Shown one piece after another: positions 22,000-32,421 of a DNA stretch of 64,000 nt. The translations under genes were made by a program, and so were the position numbers. The DNA lies in assembly GCA_965153355.1 (NCBI GenBank), contig OZ231126.1, positions 992,001 to 1,056,000 on the forward strand, read 5' to 3'. Position 1 is the first letter of the stretch. Every line of letters begins with the position of its first letter. Origin of the DNA: Flaccisagitta enflata. Its lineage: Eukaryota > Chaetognatha > Sagittoidea > Aphragmophora. The notes under the pieces were generated by a model, which did no database searches, was not told where the DNA came from, and saw nothing but the letters and a program-made list of their open reading frames with translations.

Positions 22000-24900
22000 T
22001 GCCCCGGCCTTTTGGTTCGACGCATCTACACGTCGAGCCTCGGTGGAAGGGATTGTTACCCTCCTTGGGTATACAAAATCGGGGTCCGCATACCCAGCGG
22101 GCTGGATATGTGGGGAAATCGCCCAATCTGCGAATTTTCTACAAGGCGGCGTCGCGCCGGCATGACGTCGCCGGATAAACAATGCCAGTCTCCCCTTTAC
22201 GCTCTGTTCGTCGTCTTCTTCTTCGACTCCTCTCCCTTCTCCCGTCGCCTCATCCTCGTCCTCCTCCACATCGGCGGCATCCATCCAAATCCCGGCCCTC
22301 GTCGTCACCCTCCACGCCCCCCTGCCAATAAAATCATCAGTTGGAACTGCTGCGGCATCGGCAATTCGGCTGCCGAACTTCGCCACTTCCTTTCTCGGAA
22401 CAATGTCCTGGTTGCATGCATCCAAGAATCGAAGTTGAGTCTTACCTCGAATACGCCGTCATTTCCCGATTACGCTGTTGTCCGGCTGGACAGAGTTGGT
22501 GGTGGTGGTGGTGGTGGTGGTCGCGGTGGTGTGGGTGGTGGTTTGCTAACTCTTATCCATCATTCAGTGCAATTCCATCAGCTTCCTTCTCCAATTAACG
22601 ACGGTGGAACCGAACTCATACTCATCAACGCCAAAATCGCCGACTTCAACATCAAAATTGCCAACATATACATTCCGCCTGCTTCTTCGGACAATCTCCC
22701 GACCAACTTCAAAGCGTCTCTTCTCCCGCTTCTCAACGACGACGTCATCATCTGCGGCGATGTAAACGCTCACAGCGAAGAGTGGTCGCTAGGAAACCCG
22801 GACAACCGCGGCGATGACTTGGCTAACGAAATTGACAACCACAACTTTGTTGTCATGAATAACCCGGACATTTCCACTCGTCCCGTTTCCACGACTTCTC
22901 CCGATGTGATTTTTGCGCCGATGTCGCTTGCGTTGAATTTTGAATGGAACGCTCACACTGCGCTGAACTCCGACCACCTTCCTATGTCACTCTCATTCGA
23001 CGATGAATCACCTCCCCAACGCGGCGGTAGAACGTACATCAACTTTAAAAAGGCGAACTGGAGCGAATTTAAACGAGAATCGGAAGATTTGTTCTCTCGC
23101 CTGCCGCCTGCCTCTTCATGCTCTCAGGGAGAAAAAGAGTGGCGCCGAGTTATGCAGAAGTGTTCTGCCCGTCATGTCCCGGCTGGATACTTCCGCACTT
23201 TCGCCCCTGGCCTCGACGCCAATTCCGCTTCTCTCATCGACGACAGGGATAATCGACGACGTCGCGACCCAAACGATCCTGAAATCAACAACCTCAACCA
23301 ACGGATTTCTGCCTCTATCTCCAACGCTTCGAAGCAACGGTGGATGGAGGCAGTGAAAGAGGCTGACAGACGAACGAATTCTGCCCGCTACTGGCGGCTG
23401 ATGAAAAATCTCTCCGGAAAAAGGGCGGTCACAACTCCCAATCAGCCAATCATTTTCAAAGACAAACCTGTCTCGAAGAAATTGTCAATTGCTAATGGTT
23501 TCATCAAGTTTTACACTAATATTCGGGAGTTTAAGCAAAATAAGGAATCAAGGAAAGTTTTTAAAAATATTAAGATCAATAACCCTCTTGACCACTCATA
23601 CGTCCCTTACTCAGAAGAAGATACCATCAATGCAATCAAGGCTAGCAAGAATTCCTCTGCTGCGGGTCCAAATGGGATCACTATGCTTCATCTGAAAAAT
23701 ATCGGTCCCCACGGCATCCGCTATCTCACCCATCTTTCAAATTTGTCTGTGCAGAAAGCAGATATTCAGTCTATTTGGAAGTCGGCGTTAATTGTTCCGA
23801 TCCAGAAGCCGGGTAAACCGGCCGATAGGGCAGGGTCTTATCGCCCGATCTCCCTCCTCTGCCCGGAAGTCAAGGTTCTTGAAAGGATGAATTTGGGAGC
23901 GTTAAAATCGTCACTTCATCCTGCGTCGTCTCAGCACGGATTTCGGTCTCAACGGTCAACCATCTCCGCCCTCCTCCCACTCGCTAACCAGGTCGCCTCC
24001 GGGTTCAACGAAAAGAAGCCTGCCAGACGAACTGGTCTACTTTGTGTGGATTTGGCGAAGGCGTTTGACGTCGTTTCTCACTACAAACTCGTCGAGAAAA
24101 TTGGCCAATCTGACCTTCATTCCAACCTAAAAAGGTGGCTTGTTGTTTGGTTGCGTGATCGGAAGGTGCGGTGCATCTACCAGGGGAAGGCCTCTAAGTG
24201 GCGAAAGCTTAAAATGGGTGTTCCTCAGGGTAGTGTGATATCACCCATCCTATTCAACTTCTACGCAAGTGGTGTCACCCCTTCCGACGACTCCTTCTCA
24301 CCGGATATCGACGAGCGATACGCTGACGATAATCATGCTGCTTGCTCTCATGTTGATCCGACCGTCATCTCTGCTGGTCTAACATCTGCGGCGAACAATC
24401 TTGATGCTTCAGCTCGTGAGCTTGACATGGGCATCGCTGCGTCGAAGTCTACAGTTACACTTTTCACGCCTTGGACGAAGCAATACGGCCGCCTCCCGCC
24501 GGTTTCTGTTGGCGCCGATGCTATTCCGCAGGATAACAATCCCAAATTGCTCGGCTTAATCTTCGATCCGATGTGGACGTTTTCGGCCCATGCTATCCAC
24601 ACGGCTAAAAAAGCTAACAGCCGATTAAACGTGCTCAGGGCACTGTCTGACACTTCCTTTGGCCACGATAAGGAGTGCCTCACATTGACCTTCAAATCGT
24701 TGATACGGCCTTTCTTCGACTATGCGGCTCCCATCGTATATCCCAACTACTCTCCAACCTCCATCAAACGTCTCCAGATGATACAAAACAAGTGTCTCCG
24801 ACTTATAACTGGCGCCCACACTGCTGCTTCCTTCGATCATCTCCACTCGGAAACACAAATTCTCCCAGTTGGTCGTCATTTGCAACTTCTCTCCGCTCAG

Positions 24901-25606
24901 TACTTAGCTCGTGCTCTTATCCCAAGCCATCCTTCCAACCCTCATGTTTGTTCCTCGCCTCCACCTGGCTCCCGACGCATGAAAGAAACTCTGCGCTCGA
25001 AGTGCTGGGAATTAGTTGAGCCTTTCCTGCGGGACGGGAGAGCGCCTGACAACATAAAGGAAGTTCAAAGGAATATCCATGTTAAAGTAATCAGTGATAC
25101 AGTTGATTCCTTCGGCCCAAATCGCGTCCTCGGATCTGCACCGCCGCTGATTCATCCTAGCGAATCGTCGCTTCCGAGGCTGACACGCGCGGCCTTATGT
25201 CAACTACGCTCGGGTTTCTGCGCGCGCTTAAAAGACTTCCAGCAACGTATTGGCGCCTCTGACTCCGATTTATGCCCCGACTGTAACGCCTCACCACAAA
25301 CGTCTAGTCATATTTTTTCCTGCCAAGCCAATCCTACAAACTTGACTCCTGCCGATATGTGGGAACGGCCTCGTGAGGTGGCTGCCTTCTTATCCACTAC
25401 TTCCTCCTTTTCCGACCTCCCTGATCCTGGACCTTCCCCTCCTCCTCCTCGACGACGTCGCAGAGCACGCCCCCCTCCCGAACCTCCGCCCCCATAGATG
25501 GTGGCCGTCGATATGGTATAAGCTACCATTCTCTCGATACTTTCGACGGCGGTCTCCCATCGGCCCAGAATCTTCGCAACGTTGGTTAATAACAACAACA
25601 ACAACA
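22000..25606 (+). mobile_element. Full-length-looking APE-type LINE (I/Jockey/Vingi-like)
   Basis: One long ORF for endonuclease plus reverse transcriptase is followed by a ~95 bp 3' UTR and an (AAC)5 tail at 25591-25606. The 5' boundary is only approximate, and I could not find a convincing target duplication. No separate gag-like ORF lies upstream, so the element is either a single-ORF type or 5' truncated. It lies in the intron of the CD225-family gene in sense orientation. Its GC-richer composition contrasts sharply with the AT-rich surroundings. Confidence 0.85.
22012..25497 (+). CDS. LINE endonuclease/reverse transcriptase polyprotein
   Basis: An intact 1161-residue frame. Numbering from 22012: residues 80-96 are a hydrophobic run ending IHPNPGP, reminiscent of 2A-like NPGP motifs seen at this position in several LINEs. 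An APE endonuclease follows, with WNCCG (N112), QES, GDVNAHSEEW and SDH (320-322). Next is reverse transcriptase with SYRPISLL, HGFR, DLAKAFD, GVPQGSVISP and the catalytic YADD (770-773). The C-terminus has a CPDC-H-C zinc-knuckle-like motif (C1088, C1091, H1100, C1104) before a PADMWERP segment and a Pro/Arg tail. No RNase H domain is evident. The first 50 residues do not look like protein, and translation may begin at Met51 (22162). All key residues are present, so it may be recently active. Confidence 0.92.
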   Translation: MVRRIYTSSLGGRDCYPPWVYKIGVRIPSGLDMWGNRPICEFSTRRRRAGMTSPDKQCQSPLYALFVVFFFDSSPFSRRLILVLLHIGGIHPNPGPRRHPPRPPANKIISWNCCGIGNSAAELRHFLSRNNVLVACIQESKLSLTSNTPSFPDYAVVRLDRVGGGGGGGGRGGVGGGLLTLIHHSVQFHQLPSPINDGGTELILINAKIADFNIKIANIYIPPASSDNLPTNFKASLLPLLNDDVIICGDVNAHSEEWSLGNPDNRGDDLANEIDNHNFVVMNNPDISTRPVSTTSPDVIFAPMSLALNFEWNAHTALNSDHLPMSLSFDDESPPQRGGRTYINFKKANWSEFKRESEDLFSRLPPASSCSQGEKEWRRVMQKCSARHVPAGYFRTFAPGLDANSASLIDDRDNRRRRDPNDPEINNLNQRISASISNASKQRWMEAVKEADRRTNSARYWRLMKNLSGKRAVTTPNQPIIFKDKPVSKKLSIANGFIKFYTNIREFKQNKESRKVFKNIKINNPLDHSYVPYSEEDTINAIKASKNSSAAGPNGITMLHLKNIGPHGIRYLTHLSNLSVQKADIQSIWKSALIVPIQKPGKPADRAGSYRPISLLCPEVKVLERMNLGALKSSLHPASSQHGFRSQRSTISALLPLANQVASGFNEKKPARRTGLLCVDLAKAFDVVSHYKLVEKIGQSDLHSNLKRWLVVWLRDRKVRCIYQGKASKWRKLKMGVPQGSVISPILFNFYASGVTPSDDSFSPDIDERYADDNHAACSHVDPTVISAGLTSAANNLDASARELDMGIAASKSTVTLFTPWTKQYGRLPPVSVGADAIPQDNNPKLLGLIFDPMWTFSAHAIHTAKKANSRLNVLRALSDTSFGHDKECLTLTFKSLIRPFFDYAAPIVYPNYSPTSIKRLQMIQNKCLRLITGAHTAASFDHLHSETQILPVGRHLQLLSAQYLARALIPSHPSNPHVCSSPPPGSRRMKETLRSKCWELVEPFLRDGRAPDNIKEVQRNIHVKVISDTVDSFGPNRVLGSAPPLIHPSESSLPRLTRAALCQLRSGFCARLKDFQQRIGASDSDLCPDCNASPQTSSHIFSCQANPTNLTPADMWERPREVAAFLSTTSSFSDLPDPGPSPPPPRRRRRARPPPEPPPP

Positions 25607-25738
25607 CCAGGAGTAATAAGATTTGAGTATTGGTGGAGTTTTATGCCAGATTGATAGATCATTTTTCAATCAGAAATTGACATCGGTTTAAAAGCTAAGA
25701 ATCAACCGCATATGTCATTTGATTCAATTTATTCACAC

Positions 25739-25751
25739 ACACACACACACG

Positions 25752-25782
<31 letters not shown>

Positions 25783-25783
25783 T

Positions 25784-25846
<63 letters not shown>
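25739..25846 (+). repeat. (CA)n(TA)n microsatellite
   Basis: Short CA run followed by about 40 TA dinucleotides with a central ATTTAAAT. Confidence 0.95.
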
Positions 25847-25849
<3 letters not shown>

Positions 25850-25894
25850 CATGACCCACACTTACAACTTTGTCGGATATGAACTACATAATAA

Positions 25895-26067
25895 AAGGCC
25901 GGATACACGGCTCCCCCAGTCGCATGCAGTTGGGCAGGGACCATTTTTGAGGTCATTACTCACTCATTAGAGCATTTAGGCAGGAGCAGTGTGACCAGAA
26001 AATACGAAGTAGAATGTGACGGAATGACCGATCCAACGACATGGACGGACAAGCGAAACACGCAACT
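25895..26067 (-). mobile_element. Hairpin/ACGG element (GGCCGGATACACGGC subtype), decayed
   Basis: Begins AAGGCCGGATACACGGCT, contains CAGTTGGGCAGGGA and a weak GGAC core, and ends CACGCAACTTGAAAAA. It parallels the intact copies at 28004 and 49585 but with a degraded terminal palindrome. Confidence 0.5.
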
Positions 26068-26548
26068 TGAAAAAAAAAAAACAGAAGCCGTTTTCGTTAT
26101 GAGAATTGATTTATTTATTTTTTATCTCTAGGATGCAAGCTTGTAAAATTCAGGAAATGACTTCAATAATGAGAGGATTAAATGATGGAAAAATCTTCTA
26201 ATTCAAAATCACAGGTTGAAAAATATATAACCCAGTGAAACACATGTCATTATGTGCCACCGAACGAGCAAAATTAGAAGAATACTATCTATGCATTCAA
26301 ATCATCAAAATGCGATGAAAAACATCTATAAAAGGTAACAATCATTCGCCTTTATCTATTTTGGTAAGTATTAGTGTTTTGGGTTAGACTCAGAATGGAT
26401 GTTAGCAAGTTAGTTTTGCTAAATGGAAAACTAGGAGTGATGCGCGTAGTAACTAGTCAGTGAGGGCTCACAAGGCCCTCTTCCATATTTTTCAGTTTGG
26501 GTATAGTGAGGGATATTGTTCCACCAGTCATACGACATGTTGACAAAA

Positions 26549-26701
26549 ACAAGGCCGGATAAACGGCAAGACAGTCACGGCCGGGAACGGTTGGGCAAAG
26601 ACTGTAATGGAAAAATTGTGTGCAATTCAAAAATACTTGTAACGTACCGACCAACCAACCTACCGACCGACACGGCCAGGTTTAGCCACGTGTACGCGAC
26701 T
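26549..26701 (-). mobile_element. Hairpin/ACGG element (GGCCGGAT subtype)
   Basis: ACAAGGCCGGATAAACGGC end, CACGGCCGGGAACGGTTGGGC block, ACCGACCAACC core, and GCCACGTGTACGCGACT end. Inverted orientation. Confidence 0.55.
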
Positions 26702-27017
26702 GAAAATTAGTTTCCATAGATACGCAACGCACAGTTCGTTTGCGTCTAATCTACGTGTCGATTCCATCGTGTTATTTTTAGTTCTTTCTGCTCTAGATAC
26801 TAGCTGACTGTTTTAGCTCTAGCCATCCTTAGCCACATGGAAAGTAATTTCTGAAAACAGATTTGAACTCGGCACTGACTAATTGACACGATGGTTCTGC
26901 GTATATTCGTGAATGGGCCTCTATTTTGACTCAGGAGATGGTTTTTAAGTCACTTCTCCAATCTCGATAATTTCACATATATTGAATCACAAAAAAAGGC
27001 TCAGGATCAAGCTATTA

Positions 27018-27849
27018 CAGCCGGAGACCCTAGAAAAGCTGATTTTTCAGCTTTTGCTTTTTTTTCAATTTTTCCTTAATTTCTCTTGGCTAAATGTGCA
27101 GTGAGTGCATTAATTTCTTTTGTCATGGATCCATGGTCAAAGCTTATGTGAAAAAAATTAGTTAATAACAAATTTTATTTTTTTTTTAAATTATGAAAAA
27201 AATTTACATACTCTCAATTTTTCTTTTTGTTTAGATAGATTTTAGACAGGAATTTCATTACAATTCAAATCCACTGCCTCATCAATAAATAGGTCAAAAC
27301 ACGCTTTTAAATATCAAAAAAAAAAGCTTAACACCCAAGTTGTTACAGCTCAAAAGCTCATTCTGAGCTTTAAAGCTCAAGTTGAGCTTTGAGACTCACC
27401 TCCTATACGCAAGTCTCAAAAAGCAGCTCTGAGCTTTTCAAAAGCTCAGAAGTGAGCTTTTTGAACTCTAACGTAGACTTGAGCTTTTAGGCTCAAAAAG
27501 CTGATTTCTGAGCTTTTAAATATTTAAAAGCGCATTTTGACCTAATTATTGATAAGTGCTAAAGGATGTGACATTCTAGATGAATTTCTTGTCTCAAAAT
27601 CTCTCTGTATGCCAAAAATTAGAAAAATTGAAAGGTGCCATCTGAACCCAATTTTTTTCATGATTTCAGAAAAAATGCTAAAATTGAGTTAATAACCGCA
27701 ATTTTTTTACACGATGTAGCTACCGACCATAGATCCACGACAAAAAAGAAGTTAGCCCACTCAATGAGCTCATTTAGCCAAGAGAAGTTAAAGAAAAATT
27801 GAAAAAAAAACAAAAGCTGAAAAATCAGCTTTTCTAGGGTCTCCGGCTG
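27018..27849 (+). mobile_element. TA-flanked foldback element, GAGCTTTT-rich (Tc1/mariner-like TSD)
   Basis: An 832 bp palindromic element beginning CAGCCGGAGACCCTAGAAAA and ending with the exact complement, flanked by TA on both sides (27016-27017 and 27850-27851). The arms are homologous over roughly 250 bp, and the centre is full of AAGCTCA/GAGCTTTT words. TIRs beginning CAG between TA dinucleotides are typical of Tc1/mariner-type non-autonomous elements. No transposase is encoded. Confidence 0.7.
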
Positions 27850-28003
27850 TATTATGCATTATTTAGTCATTCTGATTGATAATAGAATGAAATTCGATCA
27901 TGTTGATCCATTCTGACTGCTTAAATGCGATGAAAAAAATTCTGACAACTTTTTTTCCAGCCACTTTCTCCTCGATCTGAGGCTTCTCCCTTCCCTAATA
28001 GAA

Positions 28004-28140
28004 ACAAGGCCGGATACACGGCAATCCAGTCGCGGACAGTTGGGCATGAGCAGTTATGCGAAAACCGCTCGGAATTCAAAAATGTGACGGATCTACCGAC
28101 CGAACAACACGGCAAGGTGTAGAGTCGCGTGTCCGCGACT
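28004..28140 (-). mobile_element. Hairpin/ACGG element (GGCCGGAT subtype)
   Basis: ACAAGGCCGGATACACGGC, then CAGTCGCGGACAGTTGGGCA, an ACCGACCGAACAACACGG core, and the terminal palindrome AGTCGCGTGTCCGCGACT (28123-28140) followed by AAAAA. It is a compact, fairly complete copy, 215 bp upstream of exon 2 of the CD225-family gene. Confidence 0.65.
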
Positions 28141-28355
28141 AAAAACCTCCAGAACATATCGAATACTTAGAAATGCATTTTTGGCTATCAACAATTACCT
28201 GGGCATGTTGACAATCTAGTGGTTGAATGGTTGACAATAATGGTTGATTTTTTCCCTATCGCGGTGAGAGGGGGGGAGATTGCATTTCATTTGTCATAAT
28301 CAGTAATTCCATTCCATTTATATTTGCTTGTTTATTTCATTTTTTTTTGTTACAG

Positions 28356-28487
28356 GTGACGGAGGCGCAGAAGAATTATCGATTGACAAGAGGCTTCGTA
28401 GTTGGAGCATTTGTAGGTTTTTTCGTTGTGATTTTTCTGAACATATCGGGGTTTACGAAGTATTACAGTGATTTTTACTTAACTTAA
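28356..28487 (+). CDS. CD225/dispanin-family protein, exon 2
   Basis: A strong acceptor (T-rich tract, TTACAG) precedes an in-phase 44-codon exon ending in TAA (28485-28487). It encodes VTEAQKNYRLTRGFVVGAFV followed by GFFVVIFLNISGF and a short Tyr-rich tail. It completes the CD225 domain begun in exon 1: after the basic loop ending KAGN comes a polar helix (the place of the family's GD-x-x-x-A-x-x-xS segment) and the second hydrophobic helix. Phase 0 on both sides and the continuous domain support the join across the 8.4 kb intron. The exon is too short to stand out as an open frame by itself. Polyadenylation signals were not identified. Confidence 0.72.
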   Translation: MTEAQKNYRLTRGFVVGAFVGFFVVIFLNISGFTKYYSDFYLT

Positions 28488-28489
28488 CT

Positions 28490-28660
28490 ACTCCTTTAAT
28501 GTCATTGCACATATGGTGAAAATACGATGAGAGAAAAACTTCTTTCATTGGGTAATACACATATGAGTTTGTAGTACATAACCACAGAATATTTCGATAT
28601 GCATGGACATACCATCATTCAGCTGTGAAACAGAATGACTCTCAGAAAAAGAGACACTCT
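28490..28660 (+). repeat. Dispersed repeat, shared with 45700-46235
   Basis: TTAATGTCATTGCACATATG, GGGTAATACACATATGAG and CCATCATTCAGCTGTGAAAC all reappear, diverged, at 45715-45830 (same strand) and 46170-46235 (opposite strand). It starts directly after the stop codon of the CD225-family gene. Confidence 0.6.
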
Positions 28661-28709
28661 TATAAAGCCATCAGCCACAATCCCAGACATTTGGTCAATC
28701 CATACTTTA

Positions 28710-31660
28710 AGTTATTTTTAGTCATTCTAAGTCATTTTAGGTCATTCTAAGTCATTCTAAGTCATTCTAAGTCATTCTAAGTTATTTTAAGTCACTTATG
28801 TCAAATAGGTCAAAGTAGTCATTTCGGTCATTTTAGGTTTTTTTAAGTCATTTAAAGTTGTCTTGAGTCATTTTAAGTCTGGTCTAAGTCTGGTCTAAGT
28901 CTGGTCTAAGTCTGGTCTAAGTCTGGTCTAAGGCTGGTCTAAGGCTGGTCTAAGTTTGGCCAAAGTCTGGTCTAAGTCTGGTCTAAGTCTGGTCTAAGTC
29001 TTTTCTAAGGCTGGTCTAAGTCTGGTCTAAGTCTGGTCTAAGTCTGGTCTAAGTCTGGTCTAAGTCTGGTCAAAGTCGGGTCCTAAGTCTAGTCTAAGTC
29101 TGTTCTAAATCTGGTCTAAGTCTGGTCTAAGTCTGGTCTAAGTCTGGTCTCGTCTGGTCTAAGTGCTGGTCTGGGCTGGTCTAGGCTGGTCTGGTTTTGG
29201 CCAGGTCTGGTCAAAGTCTGGTCTAGAATCTGAGTCTGTTCGCTTTTTGTCCGTCTAGTCGGTCCCGTGAGTCCGTCCCGTCCGTCCATCCATCACTTTA
29301 TTTTTGGGCCTGTGGCTGAGAGGGCCAGTGACTGTCTTTCACACATAGGGAAATTTTGCTTCTCGTCCACCCCTCCGAAGCTCATATCCTGGCGCCAGGG
29401 ACTCGCCTGGGTGCGGGGCCCAAATCTGGTCTTGAGTAAAGGTTCAGAACTCAAGCCTCGTCAGCAGCCTCATATCAGCCTCGGCTCAAATCTCAGCATC
29501 TTGTGGCTTAAATTGCAGCATCTTGGCTCAAATCACTTAGCCTCAAGGCTCAAATTGCAGCCTTGAGGCTCAAATCACAGCCTCAAGACTCAAATCAAAG
29601 CTTTGAGGATCAGATCATCACCTCAATGCACCAATCACCACCTTGAGGCTCACATCACAGCTTCATGGATCCAATCACAGCCTCATGGCTCAAATCCTAT
29701 TACTGATGTTAAAATTCAAGCCTGGAGCTTCAAAACTCACTACATGGGTCCTCGGCCCCTTCGGAGCCGCTGCCCTTCTCACCATCTCACTCACATACAC
29801 ACTCACATAGGAGGCAGGTACATGCTGACCATCTAACTACGTGTTGTGCTCTTTAAGTTATTTTTAGTCATTCTCAGTCATTCAGGTCATTTAAGTCATT
29901 CCTGAGTCATTCTAAGTCATTTCTAAGTCATTCTAAGTCATTCTAAGTCAACCAGTTATTTTAAGTCACTTAAGTCAAATTGGTCAAAGTAGTCTTTTCG
30001 GTCATTTTAGGTTTTTAAAATTTATTCAAAGTTGTCTTGGGTCATTCTAAGTCTGGTTAGAGTCTGGTCTAAGTCTGGTCTAAGTCTGGTCACAAAATCT
30101 GTTCTAAGTCTGGTCTAAAGTCAAGTCAAGTCTGATCTGGTCTGAATCTAGTCTGGTCTAAGTCTGGTCTAAGGCTGGTCTGAGTCTGATCTATTTCTGG
30201 TCAAAGTCTGGTCTAAGTCTGGTCTAAGTCTAGCCTAAGTCTGGTCTAAGTCTGGTCTAAGTTTGATCTAAGTCTGGTCTGCAGTCTGGTCTAAGTCTGG
30301 TCTACCAAGTCTGGTCTAGTCTATTTCTAAATCTAGTCTAGAAAGTCTGGTCTAGAAGTCTGGTCTAAGTCAGTCTAAGTCTGGTCTAAGTCTGGTCTAA
30401 GGCCAGATGGTTGGCCAAGTCTGGTCTAAGTCCTGGTCTGGGAGTCTCAGGTCTACAACCGCTTTTTCCGACCGTCGGTCTGTTGGTCCGTCCGTCTGTC
30501 TGTCCGTCATCACGCACCTTTTGGTTATACTTAAAAAGTTATTTTAGTCATTCTAAGTCATTATAAGTCATTTAAGTCATTCTAAGTCATTGCAAGTCAT
30601 TCCTAGTCATTCTAGAGTCATTCCTAGGTTGTTTTGGGTCCTTAAGTCCAAATAGGTCAAAGTAGTCATTTTTGGTCATTTTAGTTTTTTTTAAGTCATT
30701 TAAAGTTGTCTTGAGTCATTCTAAGTCTGGTCTAAGTCTGGTCTAAGTCTGGTCTAAGTCTGGGTCTAAGTCTGTTCTAAGTCATAATGTCTACGTCTGG
30801 TCTAGTCTGGTCTAAGTCTGGTCTCAAGAGTCTTGGTCTAGAGTCTGGTCTAAGTCTGGTCAAAGGCTGGTCTTGGCTGGTCTATAAGTTTGGCCAAGAA
30901 GTCTGGTCCAAGTCTCTGAGTCTAAGTCTGTTCTAAGTCTGTTCTAGAAGTCTGGTCACAAGTCTAGTCACCGTCCTGTTCCCCTAGAAGTCTGGTCCAA
31001 GTCTCAATTAGATCTGTGATCCTAAATCTAGTCTGGGACTGGTCTAAGTCTGGTCTAAGTCTGGTCCTAAATCTGGTCTAAGTCTGATTAAATCTTGGTT
31101 TAAGGGGTCTGGTCTGGTCTGGTCTGGTCTGGTCTACAAGTCTCAGTCTAAGTCTGGTCTAAGTCTGGTCTAAGTCTGGTCTAAGTCTAGTCTAAGTCTT
31201 GGTCTAAGTCTGAAAGGTCTAAGTCTGGTCTAGAGTCCTGGTCTAAATCTGGTCCTAAGTCTGTTTCTGAAGTCTGTTCAGTCTCAGTCCTAGAAGTCTG
31301 GTCTAAGTCTTGTCTAGGTCTGGTCTGGAAGTGGTCTAGGGCTGGTCTAAGTTTGGCCCAAAGTCTGGTCGTCTGGTCTAAGTCTGGTATAAGTCTGGGC
31401 TTAGTCTGGTCTAAGTCAATTCTAAGTCTGGTCTTAGTCTAGTACAAGTCTGGTCTGATCTGGTCAAACTCTGGTCTAAGTCTGGTCTAAGACTGGTCTA
31501 AGTCTGGTCTAAGCTGGTCTAAAGTCTGGTCTAAGTCTGGTCTAAGTCTGGTCTAAAGTCTGGTTTAAGTCTGGTCTAAGTCTGGTCTAAGTCTGGTCTA
31601 AGTCAAGTCTAAATCTGGTCAGAGGTCTGATCTGGTCAGTCTAAGTCTGTTCTTTTAGGG
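28710..31660 (+). repeat. Large 11 bp satellite (TCTGGTCTAAG) with GTCATTCTAA blocks
   Basis: The array has three rounds of the same order: AAGTCATTCTAAGTCATT (28710, 29860, 30540), then GTCAAAGTAGTCATTT, then long TCTGGTCTAAG runs. Between rounds lie GTCCGTC cores and, at 29260-29840, a GGCTCAAATCACAGCCTC minisatellite with a GGCCCCTTCGGAGCCGCTGCCC segment. The repeated order suggests tandem amplification of a composite element. Confidence 0.85.
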
Positions 31661-31918
31661 TGCAAAATCTGACTGTAAAATGACAAAGCTAAAGAACCGC
31701 TATCCACCTACCTTACTTTTGCGCCAATATCCATATAAACTGAAGCCCCTTCATCCTACCCGACCAACCGCCCATTTTCGATTCATTCACCTCCGCCATT
31801 CTTGCCTCATTCTTTATTCCTTCTCTCAATTACTTCGTCTCAATTTGTATTTTAGCGCCCAACTGTCACTCCGTCCATCCATCGATCATGCCACTCGTTT
31901 TCTTTTCTTTTCTGTTTC

Positions 31919-32262
<344 letters not shown>

Positions 32263-32358
32263 ATGGTGCCAGATAATCTCGCGCTCGATTGGACCGATGA
32301 GGCCCAGGTTACCGAATTGGATGAATTAGATGTTGCGCGAGGGCAAAAAACAGAGCGG
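32263..32358 (+). CDS. Weak candidate first exon (32 codons)
   Basis: ATG at 32263 opens MVPDNLALDWTDEAQVTELD and ELDVARGQKTER, then a donor-like CGG|GTGAGTG at 32359, phase 0. The segment is non-repetitive and acidic, unlike its surroundings. No family is recognised. The long pyrimidine tract upstream could instead be part of an acceptor (GTGCCAG at about 32271), making this an internal exon. Confidence 0.25.
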
Positions 32359-32421
32359 GTGAGTGTGGAAAAGTGCTCATATGAAAGTGAAAAAGAACAG
32401 CGAGATGAGTGGGATGAGTAG

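Larger units (their letters stand above)
19918..28355 (+). other. 8.4 kb intron of the CD225-family gene
   Basis: It runs from donor GTAAGT at 19918 to acceptor TTTTTTTTGTTACAG ending at 28355, and both flanking exons are in phase 0. The intron contains a GAGCGA repeat, several hairpin/ACGG elements, minisatellites, an intact LINE in the same orientation, a TA-flanked foldback element and a CA/TA microsatellite. Confidence 0.75.

Noticed and set aside
21991-22425. Minus-strand 144-codon frame and other shorter frames within 22-25.6 kb
   Set aside because: They are shadows of the LINE ORF, which carries the catalytic motifs.
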